From: Corynebacterium lizhenjunii
GTDB taxonomy: Bacteria; Actinomycetota; Actinomycetes; Mycobacteriales; Mycobacteriaceae
Assembly: GCF_011038655.2 (NCBI RefSeq)
Contig: NZ_CP064954.1
Coordinates: forward strand, 1,550,001-1,614,000
DNA length: 64,000 nt
Direction: 5' to 3'
Below the pieces are notes generated by a model that worked only from the letters and a program-made list of their open reading frames with translations, had not been told where the DNA came from and did no database searches. The translations under genes were made by a program, and so were the position numbers. Shown piece by piece: positions 54,942-63,008 of this stretch. Within the stretch, counting starts at the first letter, position 1. Every line of letters starts with the position of its first letter.

Positions 54942-57377
54942 CTAACGTCCAAAGCCGGCGTTGCGGAGGGCTTCGGCAAGCGATCCGCCGCCTTGGGGGC
55001 GATCTTGCTCGCGCCGACCAGTGTTGCGACCGCCTCGGTTGTTGCGACCACCGCCGCGATTATCGCTGTGGGAGCCAGCGCCACGGTTTTCTACTCGGCG
55101 ACCACCGCCGCGGGTGTCGGCACGGTCGCCAGCACCGCGGGAATCGTGCGAGCTGGAACCCCGGCGCGCATCGGCGGAGTGGGAGTTGCGGTTGCGGGGA
55201 GCATCGCCAGATTGGCCTGGTTCATCGTTCAGGCGCAGGGACAGCCCAATGCGCTGGCGCTCCACGTCAACATCCATGACCTTGACCTTGACCACTTGTC
55301 CAGAACGAACTACCTGGTGCGGGTCTTCCACGAATTTCTCGCTCATGGCTGAGACGTGGACCAGCCCGTCCTGGTGGACTCCCACGTCCACAAAAGCGCC
55401 GAAGGCTGCGACGTTGGTCACGGTGCCCTCCAAAATCATGCCGGGGACCAAGTCAGAGACCTTGTGCACGCCTTCTTTGAACGTGGCCGTTTTGAACTCG
55501 GGACGGGGGTCGCGGCCTGGTTTGTCCAGCTCCGCGATGATGTCCGTGACTGTGGGAACGCCAAAGGTCTCATCTGCGAAATCGGCAGGCCGCAACGCCG
55601 AAAGCACCCGCGTATTACCTATTAGCTCTGCCACGCCCAGTCCGGTGCTCTGCGCAATTCGCGCGACGACCGGGTATGCCTCCGGGTGCACTGCGGAGCC
55701 GTCCAGGGGGTCCGCCGCGCCAGTAATACGTAAGAATCCAGCCGCCTGTTCAAAGGCCTTCGGCCCCAGCCGCGGTACTTTGGTCAGCTCCTTGCGGGTG
55801 GCAAACGAGCCGTGTTCGTCGCGATACGCCACGATATTGGCCGCCACCGTGGGAGTTACTCCGGCCACGCGCTCCAGCAGGGGCACGGAGGCGGTATTGA
55901 CGTCCACGCCCACGCCGTTGACGGCGTCTTCAACCACACCGTCGAGTGTGCGCGCCAGCGCCGTTTGGTTGATGTCGTGCTGGTACTGCCCTACCCCGAT
56001 GGCCTTCGGGTCAATCTTGACCAGTTCCGCCAGCGGGTCCTGCAAACGCCGGGCAATGGAGACCGCCCCGCGCAGTGAGACGTCCATGTTCGGAAACTCC
56101 TCGGCCGCCAGCTGGGAGGCCGAGTATACCGACGCCCCCGACTCGGAGACCACCACCGGTGTGGGGCGCTTGCCCCCAGCCTGGGCCACCAGGTCGGCAA
56201 CCTCAGCTGCGAGTTTGTCCGTTTCCCGGGAGGCGGTGCCGTTGCCCACGGCCAACAGGTCTACCCCGTGGGTGGCGCATAGCCGAGCCAGGGACTGGAC
56301 CGCGTCCTTCCAGCGGTTCTGCGGCTGGTGGGGGTAGACGATAGCGGTGTCGACAACCTTGCCGGTGCCATCGACTACCGCGCACTTCACGCCGTTGCGG
56401 TACCCAGGGTCCAACCCCAACGTGGCGCGCTGGCCAGCCGGGGCTGCCAACAGCACATCGCGCAGATTGGTGGCAAAGACTTCTAACGCTCCGGCTTCGG
56501 CGATTTCCTTCAAACGCATGCGCACATCCAAGCTGGAGGAGACATAGAGTTTGGTACGCCAGCCCCAGCGGACGGCATCGGCAAGCCATTGCGAGCGACG
56601 GTCCAGGTCGAAGCGGTGCGCAATCATTGCCTCGTAGTCTTCGTCCTCCCCGGCGTCAAGCTGCAGCGAGAGCACGCCCTCGGACTCTCCGCGCAGCAGG
56701 GCCAGAATCCGGTGCGAAGGCAGCGACGCAAAGTCCTCCGCGAATTCAAAATAGTCCTTGAATTTTGCCCCCGCCTGTTCTTGGCCGGCCACCACGCTAG
56801 CGCGCATGGTGCCGGTGGAAAACATCTCTTCGCGCACCTGCCCCACCAGGTCGGCGTCAAGGGCGAAGCGGTCGATGAGGATGGCGCGCGCACCTTCCAG
56901 CACCGCTTTGACATCCGGGAATCCCTCGCTCACATGCCCGGTGGCCAGCTTCGCGGGATCAGCCTCTGGGTGGGCAATCAACGCGTCCGTGACCTCTTCC
57001 AGGCCGGCCTCACGCGCGATGTCTGCCTTGGTCTTGCGGCGCTTCTTATACGGCAGATAGATGTCTTCCAGGCGGGCTTTGGTCTCGCAGGCCAGAATCT
57101 GGGCGCGCAGTTGCTCCGTGAGCTTGCCCTGCTCCTCAATGGCCGCCAGGATGGTCTGTTTGCGCTCTTCTAGTTCGCGCAGGTAGGTCGCGCGTTCTTC
57201 GATGGTGCGCAGCTGAGTATCGTCCAACCCGCCGGTGGCTTCCTTGCGGTAGCGGGCGATGAAGGGCACGGTGTTCCCCTCCGCCAGCAGTGCCAGGGCG
57301 GCCTCTACGTTGCTCACGGCCACGCCCAGTTCGGCGGCGATGAGCGCCGCGGGCGCCATTGTCTGTGCTGTAGTCAT
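54942..57377 (-). CDS. tex: Tex-family RNA-binding transcription accessory protein
   Basis: An 811-residue protein with the Tex order: N-terminal helical region (YRKEATGGLDDTQLRTIEER), YqgF-like domain (LGLDPGYRNGVKCAVVDGTG), helix-hairpin-helix segment (VNTASVPLLERVAGVTPTVA) and S1 domain (GTVTNVAAFGAFVDVGVHQD). It ends in an Arg/Gly/Asn-rich tail of about 60 residues, likely adding RNA binding. A TAAAAT box at 57385-57390 sits eight bases before the ATG at 57377, indicating a leaderless transcript; in-frame upstream starts are not supported. Confidence 0.93.
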   Translation of the reverse strand: MTTAQTMAPAALIAAELGVAVSNVEAALALLAEGNTVPFIARYRKEATGGLDDTQLRTIEERATYLRELEERKQTILAAIEEQGKLTEQLRAQILACETKARLEDIYLPYKKRRKTKADIAREAGLEEVTDALIAHPEADPAKLATGHVSEGFPDVKAVLEGARAILIDRFALDADLVGQVREEMFSTGTMRASVVAGQEQAGAKFKDYFEFAEDFASLPSHRILALLRGESEGVLSLQLDAGEDEDYEAMIAHRFDLDRRSQWLADAVRWGWRTKLYVSSSLDVRMRLKEIAEAGALEVFATNLRDVLLAAPAGQRATLGLDPGYRNGVKCAVVDGTGKVVDTAIVYPHQPQNRWKDAVQSLARLCATHGVDLLAVGNGTASRETDKLAAEVADLVAQAGGKRPTPVVVSESGASVYSASQLAAEEFPNMDVSLRGAVSIARRLQDPLAELVKIDPKAIGVGQYQHDINQTALARTLDGVVEDAVNGVGVDVNTASVPLLERVAGVTPTVAANIVAYRDEHGSFATRKELTKVPRLGPKAFEQAAGFLRITGAADPLDGSAVHPEAYPVVARIAQSTGLGVAELIGNTRVLSALRPADFADETFGVPTVTDIIAELDKPGRDPRPEFKTATFKEGVHKVSDLVPGMILEGTVTNVAAFGAFVDVGVHQDGLVHVSAMSEKFVEDPHQVVRSGQVVKVKVMDVDVERQRIGLSLRLNDEPGQSGDAPRNRNSHSADARRGSSSHDSRGAGDRADTRGGGRRVENRGAGSHSDNRGGGRNNRGGRNTGRREQDRPQGGGSLAEALRNAGFGR

Positions 57378-57421
57378 TCGGGCCATTTTAGCCCACCCCG
57401 GCCTGGCGTAGTGTGGTGGCC

Positions 57422-57777
57422 ATGAGCATCTACGACTGCCTAATTGTTGGGGCTGGCCATGCCGCACGCCCCCCTGCTATCCTGGCGCGGCCAGCAGGTT
57501 TCCCAGGTTAGCCTCCAGCTTGCCGATGCCCCTCCACCCCCACCGTCCGCACCCCCACCCGCACCTAGCAGGCGCGCACGGTGGTTGCCTGATGGAGTCG
57601 ACGGCGATCACCTCATCTGCTGCACCGGTTTTCGGCCCGCGCTGCGCCCCTTTTCAGGCGGTGCGCTCCCACCCCGGGTTCTTTACCGTGGGCCACTCCC
57701 CGGCGGCGACTATCCAAGGAGTTGGCCCCGAAGCGGCGCGTACTGCGGCGGCGGTCCGGCACTACCTGAGGGTTTAG
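57422..57777 (+). pseudogene. Relic of an FAD/NAD(P)-dependent oxidoreductase
   Basis: An ATG at 57422, with a -10-like TAGTGT just upstream, opens MSIYDCLIVGAGHAARPPA and then stops after 29 codons. Further on, one frame reads VDGDHLICCTGFRPALRPF, and the other reads HPGFFTVGHSPAATIQGVG and EAARTAAAVRHYLRV. These are the N-terminal dinucleotide motif and the C-terminal FAD-contacting end of a flavoprotein monooxygenase-like enzyme. The large middle is deleted and the end is frameshifted. The dispersed 17-base word lies inside. The relic converges on trmD. Confidence 0.7.
57517..57533. repeat. Dispersed 17-base word inside a dead gene
   Basis: AGCTTGCCGATGCCCCT, one change from consensus, lies in the deleted centre of the oxidoreductase relic. 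Confidence 0.6.
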
Positions 57778-58646
57778 GGCTGCGGTGTGGAGGGGGCATC
57801 GGCAGACTCAGCCGCACGCAGCTGTTCCAGGAAGGCGCGGTCAGCCTGGTCCAAGGGGGCGGTCTCCAACAGCTCCGGGCGCCGGGCCCAGGTGCGGGCC
57901 AGGGACTGCTCGCGGCGCCAGCGATCCACCAGGCCATGGTTTCCAGAGGTCAACACCTCCGGCACCTCCAACTCACGCCACACACGCGGCTTGGTGTAGC
58001 TCGGGCCCTCAAGCAGGCCATCAGAAAAAGAATCCTCCTCATGGGAGCGCCGGTTGCCCAGCACCCCGGGGATAAGGCGCACCACGGCCTCCGCGATGAC
58101 CAGCACGGCCACCTCCCCACCAATGAGTACATAGTCCCCAATGGAGACCTCGCGAACGTGGTAGCGGCGGGCGGCATCATCAATCACGCGCTGGTCAATG
58201 CCCTCGTAGCGCCCGCACGCAAAGACCAAGTGCTGCTCGCGGGAGAGCTCCTGGGCGTCGCGCTGCGTAAAAGGCTTGCCCGCAGGGGTGGGCACAATAA
58301 GCACGGGTTGCTGGGCGCCTTGGGGGGCCACGCTAGCGGCAGCTTCGCCCGCAAGCTCGTCGTGGCGCGGCCGGTCTAAGTGCGGCAGCGAGGAGTCCAG
58401 GCGAGTTCCGGCCGCAGTGCCTGCGGCCACGGAATCGAGTGCCGGCCCCCACACCTCCGGCTTCATCACCATGCCAGGCCCGCCGCCAAAGGGCGAGTCA
58501 TCGACCGACTTGTGTACATCCGTGGCCCAGTGGCGTAGGTCGTGGACGTCGACGGCTAGCAAATCCTTCTCTATCGCCTTACCCAGCAAGGCGTGGCGCA
58601 AAGGGTCAAGATACTCCGGGAAAATGGTCACCACATCTATTTTCAT
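57774..58646 (-). CDS. trmD: tRNA (guanine(37)-N1)-methyltransferase
   Basis: A 290-residue SPOUT methyltransferase modifying G37 to prevent frameshifting. The opening MKIDVVTIFPEYLDPL and the knot motifs FACGRYEGIDQRVIDD, SIGDYVLIGGEVAVLVIAEA and GPSYTKPRVWRELEVPEVL are intact. A 45-residue Ala-rich insertion after residue 75 and a Pro/Ala tail (ESADAPSTPQP) are additions to the compact form. The tail is encoded by the GACT-type dispersed word. It lies 11 bases after rimM. Confidence 0.95.
   Translation of the reverse strand: MKIDVVTIFPEYLDPLRHALLGKAIEKDLLAVDVHDLRHWATDVHKSVDDSPFGGGPGMVMKPEVWGPALDSVAAGTAAGTRLDSSLPHLDRPRHDELAGEAAASVAPQGAQQPVLIVPTPAGKPFTQRDAQELSREQHLVFACGRYEGIDQRVIDDAARRYHVREVSIGDYVLIGGEVAVLVIAEAVVRLIPGVLGNRRSHEEDSFSDGLLEGPSYTKPRVWRELEVPEVLTSGNHGLVDRWRREQSLARTWARRPELLETAPLDQADRAFLEQLRAAESADAPSTPQP
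57792..57808. repeat. Dispersed word, GACT-type variant
   Basis: GGGGGCATCGGCAGACT in the trmD tail is identical to the infB copy at 14562. Confidence 0.5.
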
Positions 58647-58657
58647 AGCCGTCCCCT

Positions 58658-59158
58658 CTATAGCTCCAGCAGGCCCGCAGGCGGGGTGATGGTCACAGTC
58701 CCGGCCTCAAGGTCCACGTCCGGGACTATCTGCTCCACGAAGGGAATCAGTACCTCGCGGCCGCCGTCGAGGGTGACTTCCAGCAATGACTGCGCCGGGC
58801 CGTGCGCAACCCCGGCGATGGTGCCAATGGGTACGCCGGCGTGGATCACCTTGAGCCCTTCGAGCTCATGATCGTAGAAGCCGTCATCCTCGTCATCTTC
58901 AAGCGGCGGGGCGAAGAACTGGGTGCCGCGCAGGCTATCAGCGGCGGTGCGGTCATTGACCTCCTCAAAAACAATGAGCAGCCGCCCCTTATGCGGGCGC
59001 ACCGCAGCAATAGTCAGCTGATGCTCCTTCGCGCCCTGCCGGCCGTGGAGCACCTGGCCGACCGCAAACCGTACCTCTGGGGCATCCGTGGTGGCCTCCA
59101 CGGAGACTTCTCCCTTGATTCCATGGGACTTCATCACGCGACCAATCATCAATTCCAT
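58658..59158 (-). CDS. rimM: 16S rRNA processing protein RimM
   Basis: A 166-residue protein binding S19 and aiding 30S head maturation. The RimM N-terminal barrel (IGRVMKSHGIKGEVSVEATT) and the PRC-barrel region (GFYDHELEGLKV, PAQSLLEVTLDGGREVLIPF) are both present. The ATG at 59158 is chosen because a -10-like TAGAGT lies about eight bases upstream, suggesting a leaderless mRNA. It is in an operon with trmD. Confidence 0.93.
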   Translation of the reverse strand: MELMIGRVMKSHGIKGEVSVEATTDAPEVRFAVGQVLHGRQGAKEHQLTIAAVRPHKGRLLIVFEEVNDRTAADSLRGTQFFAPPLEDDEDDGFYDHELEGLKVIHAGVPIGTIAGVAHGPAQSLLEVTLDGGREVLIPFVEQIVPDVDLEAGTVTITPPAGLLEL

Positions 59159-59199
59159 GGCCACTACTCTAACCGGTGTTGTGGCCTATGATGACGGAC

Positions 59200-59574
59200 A
59201 TGGATAGCCTTCCGCTTCATGATGCCTCCACCTTCGGCACCCCACAGACCACCGGATTGGAATTCCTCGACTTGCTTGCCGATGCCCCCTCTGCCGATAC
59301 CACCCGTGCCCGCCCCGCCGTCCAGCGCCTGCACTCCGGCGCGCGAGCCAATCACATTGTCTTCACCTTTAGCCCCGGGCAAACACTGCCGGAGCACAAA
59401 GCCGCCCACCCCATCACCGTGCAGGCCTTGCGCGGTGAGGTGGAATTCAGCTGCCAGGGCACCACGCACGTGCTGCGGCCTGGGACGGCGGTCTATCTGC
59501 CCGCGTACGTAGTCCACTCCGTCCAGGCGCAGCAAGACGCAGTCATGCTGCTGATCATGCACACGGGGGACTAA
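59200..59574 (+). CDS. Small cupin-domain protein
   Basis: A 124-residue single-cupin protein. The two cupin motifs appear as FSPGQTLPEHKAAHPITVQALRGEVEF and LRPGTAVYLPAYVVHSVQAQ, giving His/Glu metal ligands. The ATG at 59200 is preferred because TATGAT at 59187-59192 looks like a -10 for a leaderless mRNA; earlier ATGs at 59188 and 59191 overlap that box. The substrate is unknown. The 17-base word encodes its Leu-Ala-Asp-Ala-Pro-Ser stretch. A 35-bp-period repeat follows the stop. Confidence 0.82.
   Translation: MDSLPLHDASTFGTPQTTGLEFLDLLADAPSADTTRARPAVQRLHSGARANHIVFTFSPGQTLPEHKAAHPITVQALRGEVEFSCQGTTHVLRPGTAVYLPAYVVHSVQAQQDAVMLLIMHTGD
59273..59289. repeat. Dispersed 17-base word, one mismatch
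   Basis: TGCTTGCCGATGCCCCC in the cupin gene encodes the same Leu-Ala-Asp-Ala-Pro-Ser peptide as the PhzF copy. Confidence 0.55.
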
Positions 59575-59593
59575 AAGACGCCGAATCGGCTCG

Positions 59594-59690
59594 CCCTTGC
59601 GCGTGGACTCTCGCCCTTTGACGTAGATGAGTGTGCGGGCCCGTCGCCCCCTCGCGCGTGGATAAATGTGCGGGCCCGTCGCCCTTGCGC
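59594..59690. repeat. 35-bp-period repeat after the cupin gene
   Basis: TGTGCGGGCCCGTCGCCC occurs at 59632 and again exactly 35 bases later at 59667. C-rich GCGCGT fragments flank both, at 59596, 59651 and 59685. Located at the convergent junction with rpsP. Confidence 0.7.
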
Positions 59691-59746
59691 GTAGCTAGGT
59701 ATGCAGATCCGCCCTGTCCTGGTCTGGAATCGGGGTGAAAACGGCA

Positions 59747-59776
59747 ACACCCCGGGCGTATAAGCACCCGGGGTGT
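59747..59776 (-). terminator. Terminator after rpsP
   Basis: ACACCCCGGG and CCCGGGGTGT pair perfectly around a ten-base loop. On the minus strand TTTTC follows after a few bases. Confidence 0.75.
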
Positions 59777-59792
59777 GACGGTGAGAGAGGCC

Positions 59793-60308
59793 TTAGGCTT
59801 CCTCGGTAGCCTCTGCGGACTCGGTGGACTCAGAGTCAGCGGACTCGGCTTCAGCCTCAGCGGCGGCGGCAGCCGCTGCAGCCTCGGCCTCAGCGGCAGC
59901 CTTAGCCTCAGCGGCTTCCTTGGCCTTGCGCTTCTTCTCGGTGATGGCCTCGATGCTCGGGCCATTGTTGGCCTCAGCCAGTGCGGCGTTGAACAGATCC
60001 AGCTTGGAAGGCTTTTCCTCAGCAACCTTCAGGGTGCCCTCGGCGCCCGGCAGGCCCTTGAACTTCTGCCAGTCACCGGTGATCTTCAGCAGAGCCAGCA
60101 CCGGCTCGGTCGGCTGAGCACCAACGCCCAACCAGTACTGAGCGCGCTCAGAGTCGATCTTGATCAGGGACGGCTCCTGCTTCGGCTGGTAGATACCAAT
60201 GTTCTCGATAGCACGGCCGGAGCGGCGGGTGCGGGCGTCAGCGATAACGACGCGGTACTCAGCATTGCGGATCTTGCCGATACGCTGCAGCTTAATCTTT
60301 ACAGCCAT
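59793..60308 (-). CDS. rpsP: 30S ribosomal protein S16 with long Ala/Glu tail
   Basis: A 171-residue S16. The conserved body ([32 protein letters not shown]) covers about the first 85 residues. It is followed by an actinobacterial linker and a long Ala/Glu/Lys helix-like tail ending [10 protein letters not shown]. The tail is far longer than in compact S16. AAGGAGC precedes the ATG. It forms part of the trmD-rimM-rpsP neighbourhood but is split from it by the cupin gene. Confidence 0.95.
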   Translation of the reverse strand: MAVKIKLQRIGKIRNAEYRVVIADARTRRSGRAIENIGIYQPKQEPSLIKIDSERAQYWLGVGAQPTEPVLALLKITGDWQKFKGLPGAEGTLKVAEEKPSKLDLFNAALAEANNGPSIEAITEKKRKAKEAAEAKAAAEAEAAAAAAAAEAEAESADSESTESAEATEEA

Positions 60309-60350
60309 GATGGCTCCTTAACTTTCTAGTCACTGGGCAGTACTTATGGC

Positions 60351-60372
60351 GCACGCCGTTGAAACGGCGTGC
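60351..60372 (-). promoter_or_regulatory. Leader hairpin upstream of rpsP
   Basis: GCACGCCGTT and AACGGCGTGC form a tight stem about 45 bases before the rpsP start. It may be a leader structure for autoregulation or stability. The rest of the 380-base gap to the acyltransferase shows no gene. Confidence 0.5.
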
Positions 60373-60688
60373 CGGTTCAGCCCTTGGATTTAACCTGCGG
60401 GTGACATGCCGGGCGTCCGTAGGCGCTAACGGCGTTACGCAGGAAAGCTTGTTGCATTGAACTTGTAGTGTTGGACCCAGCCACGCGCGCAGATACGCAC
60501 GCGGAGTTAGGCAACCTCGACAATGGTACTCTCGCGAGGCCCCGGAAGGAAATTACGGCGGTGGTTATGTCTACAAGCGAGGTAGCGGGGTAACCTGTCT
60601 TGACGCAACACAAAAATCTTCACGCCACCTATAGTCCAGATCTGCGCCTGGCAATCGGCATGAGGAACGTAAACAATGTTGGGACCCC

Positions 60689-62935
60689 ATGACTGAGAAT
60701 GCACGTAGTTTTCGGTACCGCTACGACCTGGATGGACTTCGCGGCATAGCCATCGCCCTGGTGGTTTTCTACCACGTTTTTGTCGGACGCGTCTCCGGCG
60801 GCGTTGACGTATTCCTGCTACTTTCCGGTTACTTCTTCTTGGGCTCGCAGCTGCGCTACGCGGACAAGCCCGATGCCACCTTCAATCCCTGGTGGCCCAT
60901 CTGGCGCACCCTACGCCGCCTGGTTCCTGCCCTGGCGCTGACCGTGGGCGCGACTTATCTGCTGATCCAGTTCCTCACCCCACAGCTGATGCGCACGGAG
61001 TTTACCCAACAAATCACCGCCAGCCTGCTGTACTACCAAAACTGGGAGCTGGCGCGGCAAAACGCTGACTATGCGGCGGCATCGGCAGCAACGTCTCCCC
61101 TCCAACACCTGTGGTCCATGTCGGTGCAAGGGCAGTTCTACCTCGCCGCTATCCTGGGTTCACTGCTGCTGGGCTGGCTCATCCACCGGGTAGCGCGCGC
61201 CAAACACCTCAACGTCCATCGCGTGGCCGGGCCGCTGCTAATCCTCATCACGCTAGTCTCCTTTGCCTACGCCAGCCGCTACGGGCTCTTCGCCCCTCCC
61301 GCTAACTACTACGACACGTTCTCGCGCACCTGGGAGCTGACCCTAGGCGGCGTGCTCGCGGTCTATAGCCACCAGTGGTCCATCCCGCAGCGCCTGGCGG
61401 ACTTCTTTACCGGTTTCGGCCTCCTGGCCCTGGCGCTGACCGGCGTGCTGATTGCCGACACCACCGCCTACCCCGGCCCACTGTCACTTTTGCCGCTAGG
61501 TGGTGCCGCCCTCATCATCGTTGGTGGCGGCGGAAAGCTCTCCGCTGCGCTGGCCTCTAGGCCGGTACGCTGGCTGGGCGATATTGCCTACCCGCTCTAT
61601 CTGTGGCACTGGCCGCTACTTATCATCGCCACCTCGCACCTGAACCAAAACACCCCCTCGCGCTGGCTGGGCCTAGCGATCATTCTTTCCTCCGTGATCC
61701 TGGCAGACCTTACCCACCGCTTTGTGGAGCGCCCCCTGCGCCAACACCGCAAGCGCCCCCTCCGCACCGACATGCCCGTCAATCGCGCCCGGGCGGATCT
61801 GCGCACCTGCACCGGGGCGGCACGCGCAGGCGGCGGGGTCCTTGTCGCCGCCGCTACCGTAGCGCTGCTCAGCGTCCACCCCGCCTGGATGGCCAACGTA
61901 CGCGCCGGCGAACAGACCGTCCTCGACCCCACCTCCTACCCCGGAGTCATGGCGCACTTTAACCAGGAAGTGCCCACAGGTCTGCCCGTGCAACCGGACC
62001 CCATCCTGGTAGGCGGAATCTTCCCGCCCACCTCCACCTCGCACTGCTTCGTGGGACAAGATGCCGAACCCACCCACTACAACACCACTCGCGTGGACGG
62101 CACCCCGTGCATCTTCGGCAACCCCAACGCCGACTTCAACGTCTTTGTCGTAGGCGGCTCGCACGCAGAACAATGGATGTCCGGCCTGGACAAGCTAGGC
62201 CGGGAGATGAACTTCCGCATTGTGCCCATCATGCGCCAAGGCTGCCCCATCGAACTTGGTGATGACCTCACCGTCACCCCTGAGTGCGCCACCTGGGGCG
62301 CGGGCGTGGTCGAGCAAATCATCGACGCCCAGGCGGACCTCGTCATCTCCACCACCACCCGTCCGCAGAGCTTCTTTGGCCACGGGCCCGACGTGGTACC
62401 AGCAGGCTACCTCGAATTCTGGAAAGAGCTAGATAAGCACAACATCCCCTTCCTGGGTCTGCGTGATAATCCCTGGGGCTTCGACGATGAAGGCATAGCC
62501 CGCGAATTTGATGAATGCTACGTCGCCCTCGAAGACCCCGTGGAATGCGGCATGCGCCGCGAACAGGTCTACGCCCCCGTCGACCCCGGCGCTATTGCCC
62601 TAGCCGAGTTCGACAACATGATTGCCGTGGACACCGCGGACTGGTTCTGTGAAGAAGACATCTGCCCCGTTGTCATCGGCAACACCGCCGTCTACCGGGA
62701 CATGCACCACATCTCGAATGCCTTCGCAGACTCCGCCATGCCCTTGCTGCGCGAGTACCTCAAGCCCTTCCTGGCCCGGGAGCCACAAAAGCAGCGCGTG
62801 CCCGCTGCCGCCCAACCCACTGCCCCGGCCAGCGCACAGGCGACGGTGGAGCGCAAGGGGGCACCGGCAAGCTCTACCCCCACCAGCCAAGAGCCCACCC
62901 CGCTGCCCGTTGACTACTCCGCCAAGCCGGTTTAA
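60689..62935 (+). CDS. Acyltransferase-3 / SGNH fused membrane protein (OatA/TmaT type)
   Basis: A 748-residue two-part protein. The N-terminal acyltransferase-3 half (about 1-400) has RYDLDGLRGIAIALVVFYHV and roughly ten membrane helices, with WSMSVQGQFYL and YLWHWPLLII. The extracellular C-terminal half is an SGNH esterase-like domain with GGSHAEQW (Ser near 491) and a catalytic D-x-x-H in RDMHHIS near 670. Such fusions acetylate envelope polymers or, in mycolata, trehalose mycolates. The substrate here is not readable from sequence. A Pro/Thr/Ala tail follows. Confidence 0.88.
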   Translation: MTENARSFRYRYDLDGLRGIAIALVVFYHVFVGRVSGGVDVFLLLSGYFFLGSQLRYADKPDATFNPWWPIWRTLRRLVPALALTVGATYLLIQFLTPQLMRTEFTQQITASLLYYQNWELARQNADYAAASAATSPLQHLWSMSVQGQFYLAAILGSLLLGWLIHRVARAKHLNVHRVAGPLLILITLVSFAYASRYGLFAPPANYYDTFSRTWELTLGGVLAVYSHQWSIPQRLADFFTGFGLLALALTGVLIADTTAYPGPLSLLPLGGAALIIVGGGGKLSAALASRPVRWLGDIAYPLYLWHWPLLIIATSHLNQNTPSRWLGLAIILSSVILADLTHRFVERPLRQHRKRPLRTDMPVNRARADLRTCTGAARAGGGVLVAAATVALLSVHPAWMANVRAGEQTVLDPTSYPGVMAHFNQEVPTGLPVQPDPILVGGIFPPTSTSHCFVGQDAEPTHYNTTRVDGTPCIFGNPNADFNVFVVGGSHAEQWMSGLDKLGREMNFRIVPIMRQGCPIELGDDLTVTPECATWGAGVVEQIIDAQADLVISTTTRPQSFFGHGPDVVPAGYLEFWKELDKHNIPFLGLRDNPWGFDDEGIAREFDECYVALEDPVECGMRREQVYAPVDPGAIALAEFDNMIAVDTADWFCEEDICPVVIGNTAVYRDMHHISNAFADSAMPLLREYLKPFLAREPQKQRVPAAAQPTAPASAQATVERKGAPASSTPTSQEPTPLPVDYSAKPV

Positions 62936-62973
62936 AGGCCCGCCCGATTAGGGGCACACCCGACCAAAAACTA

Positions 62974-63002
62974 CACCCCCGGGAAGAAACTTCCCGGGGG
63001 TG
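62974..63002 (-). terminator. Terminator between acyltransferase gene and ffh
   Basis: CACCCCCGGGAAG and CTTCCCGGGGGTG make a perfect 13-base stem with a three-base loop. The minus strand continues TAGTTTTTGG, so it terminates ffh. Confidence 0.9.
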
Positions 63003-63008
63003 CGCTCA

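Noticed and set aside
54961..56337. Long open frame opposite tex
   Set aside because: It is a Ser/Arg/Pro-rich shadow of a well-supported gene.
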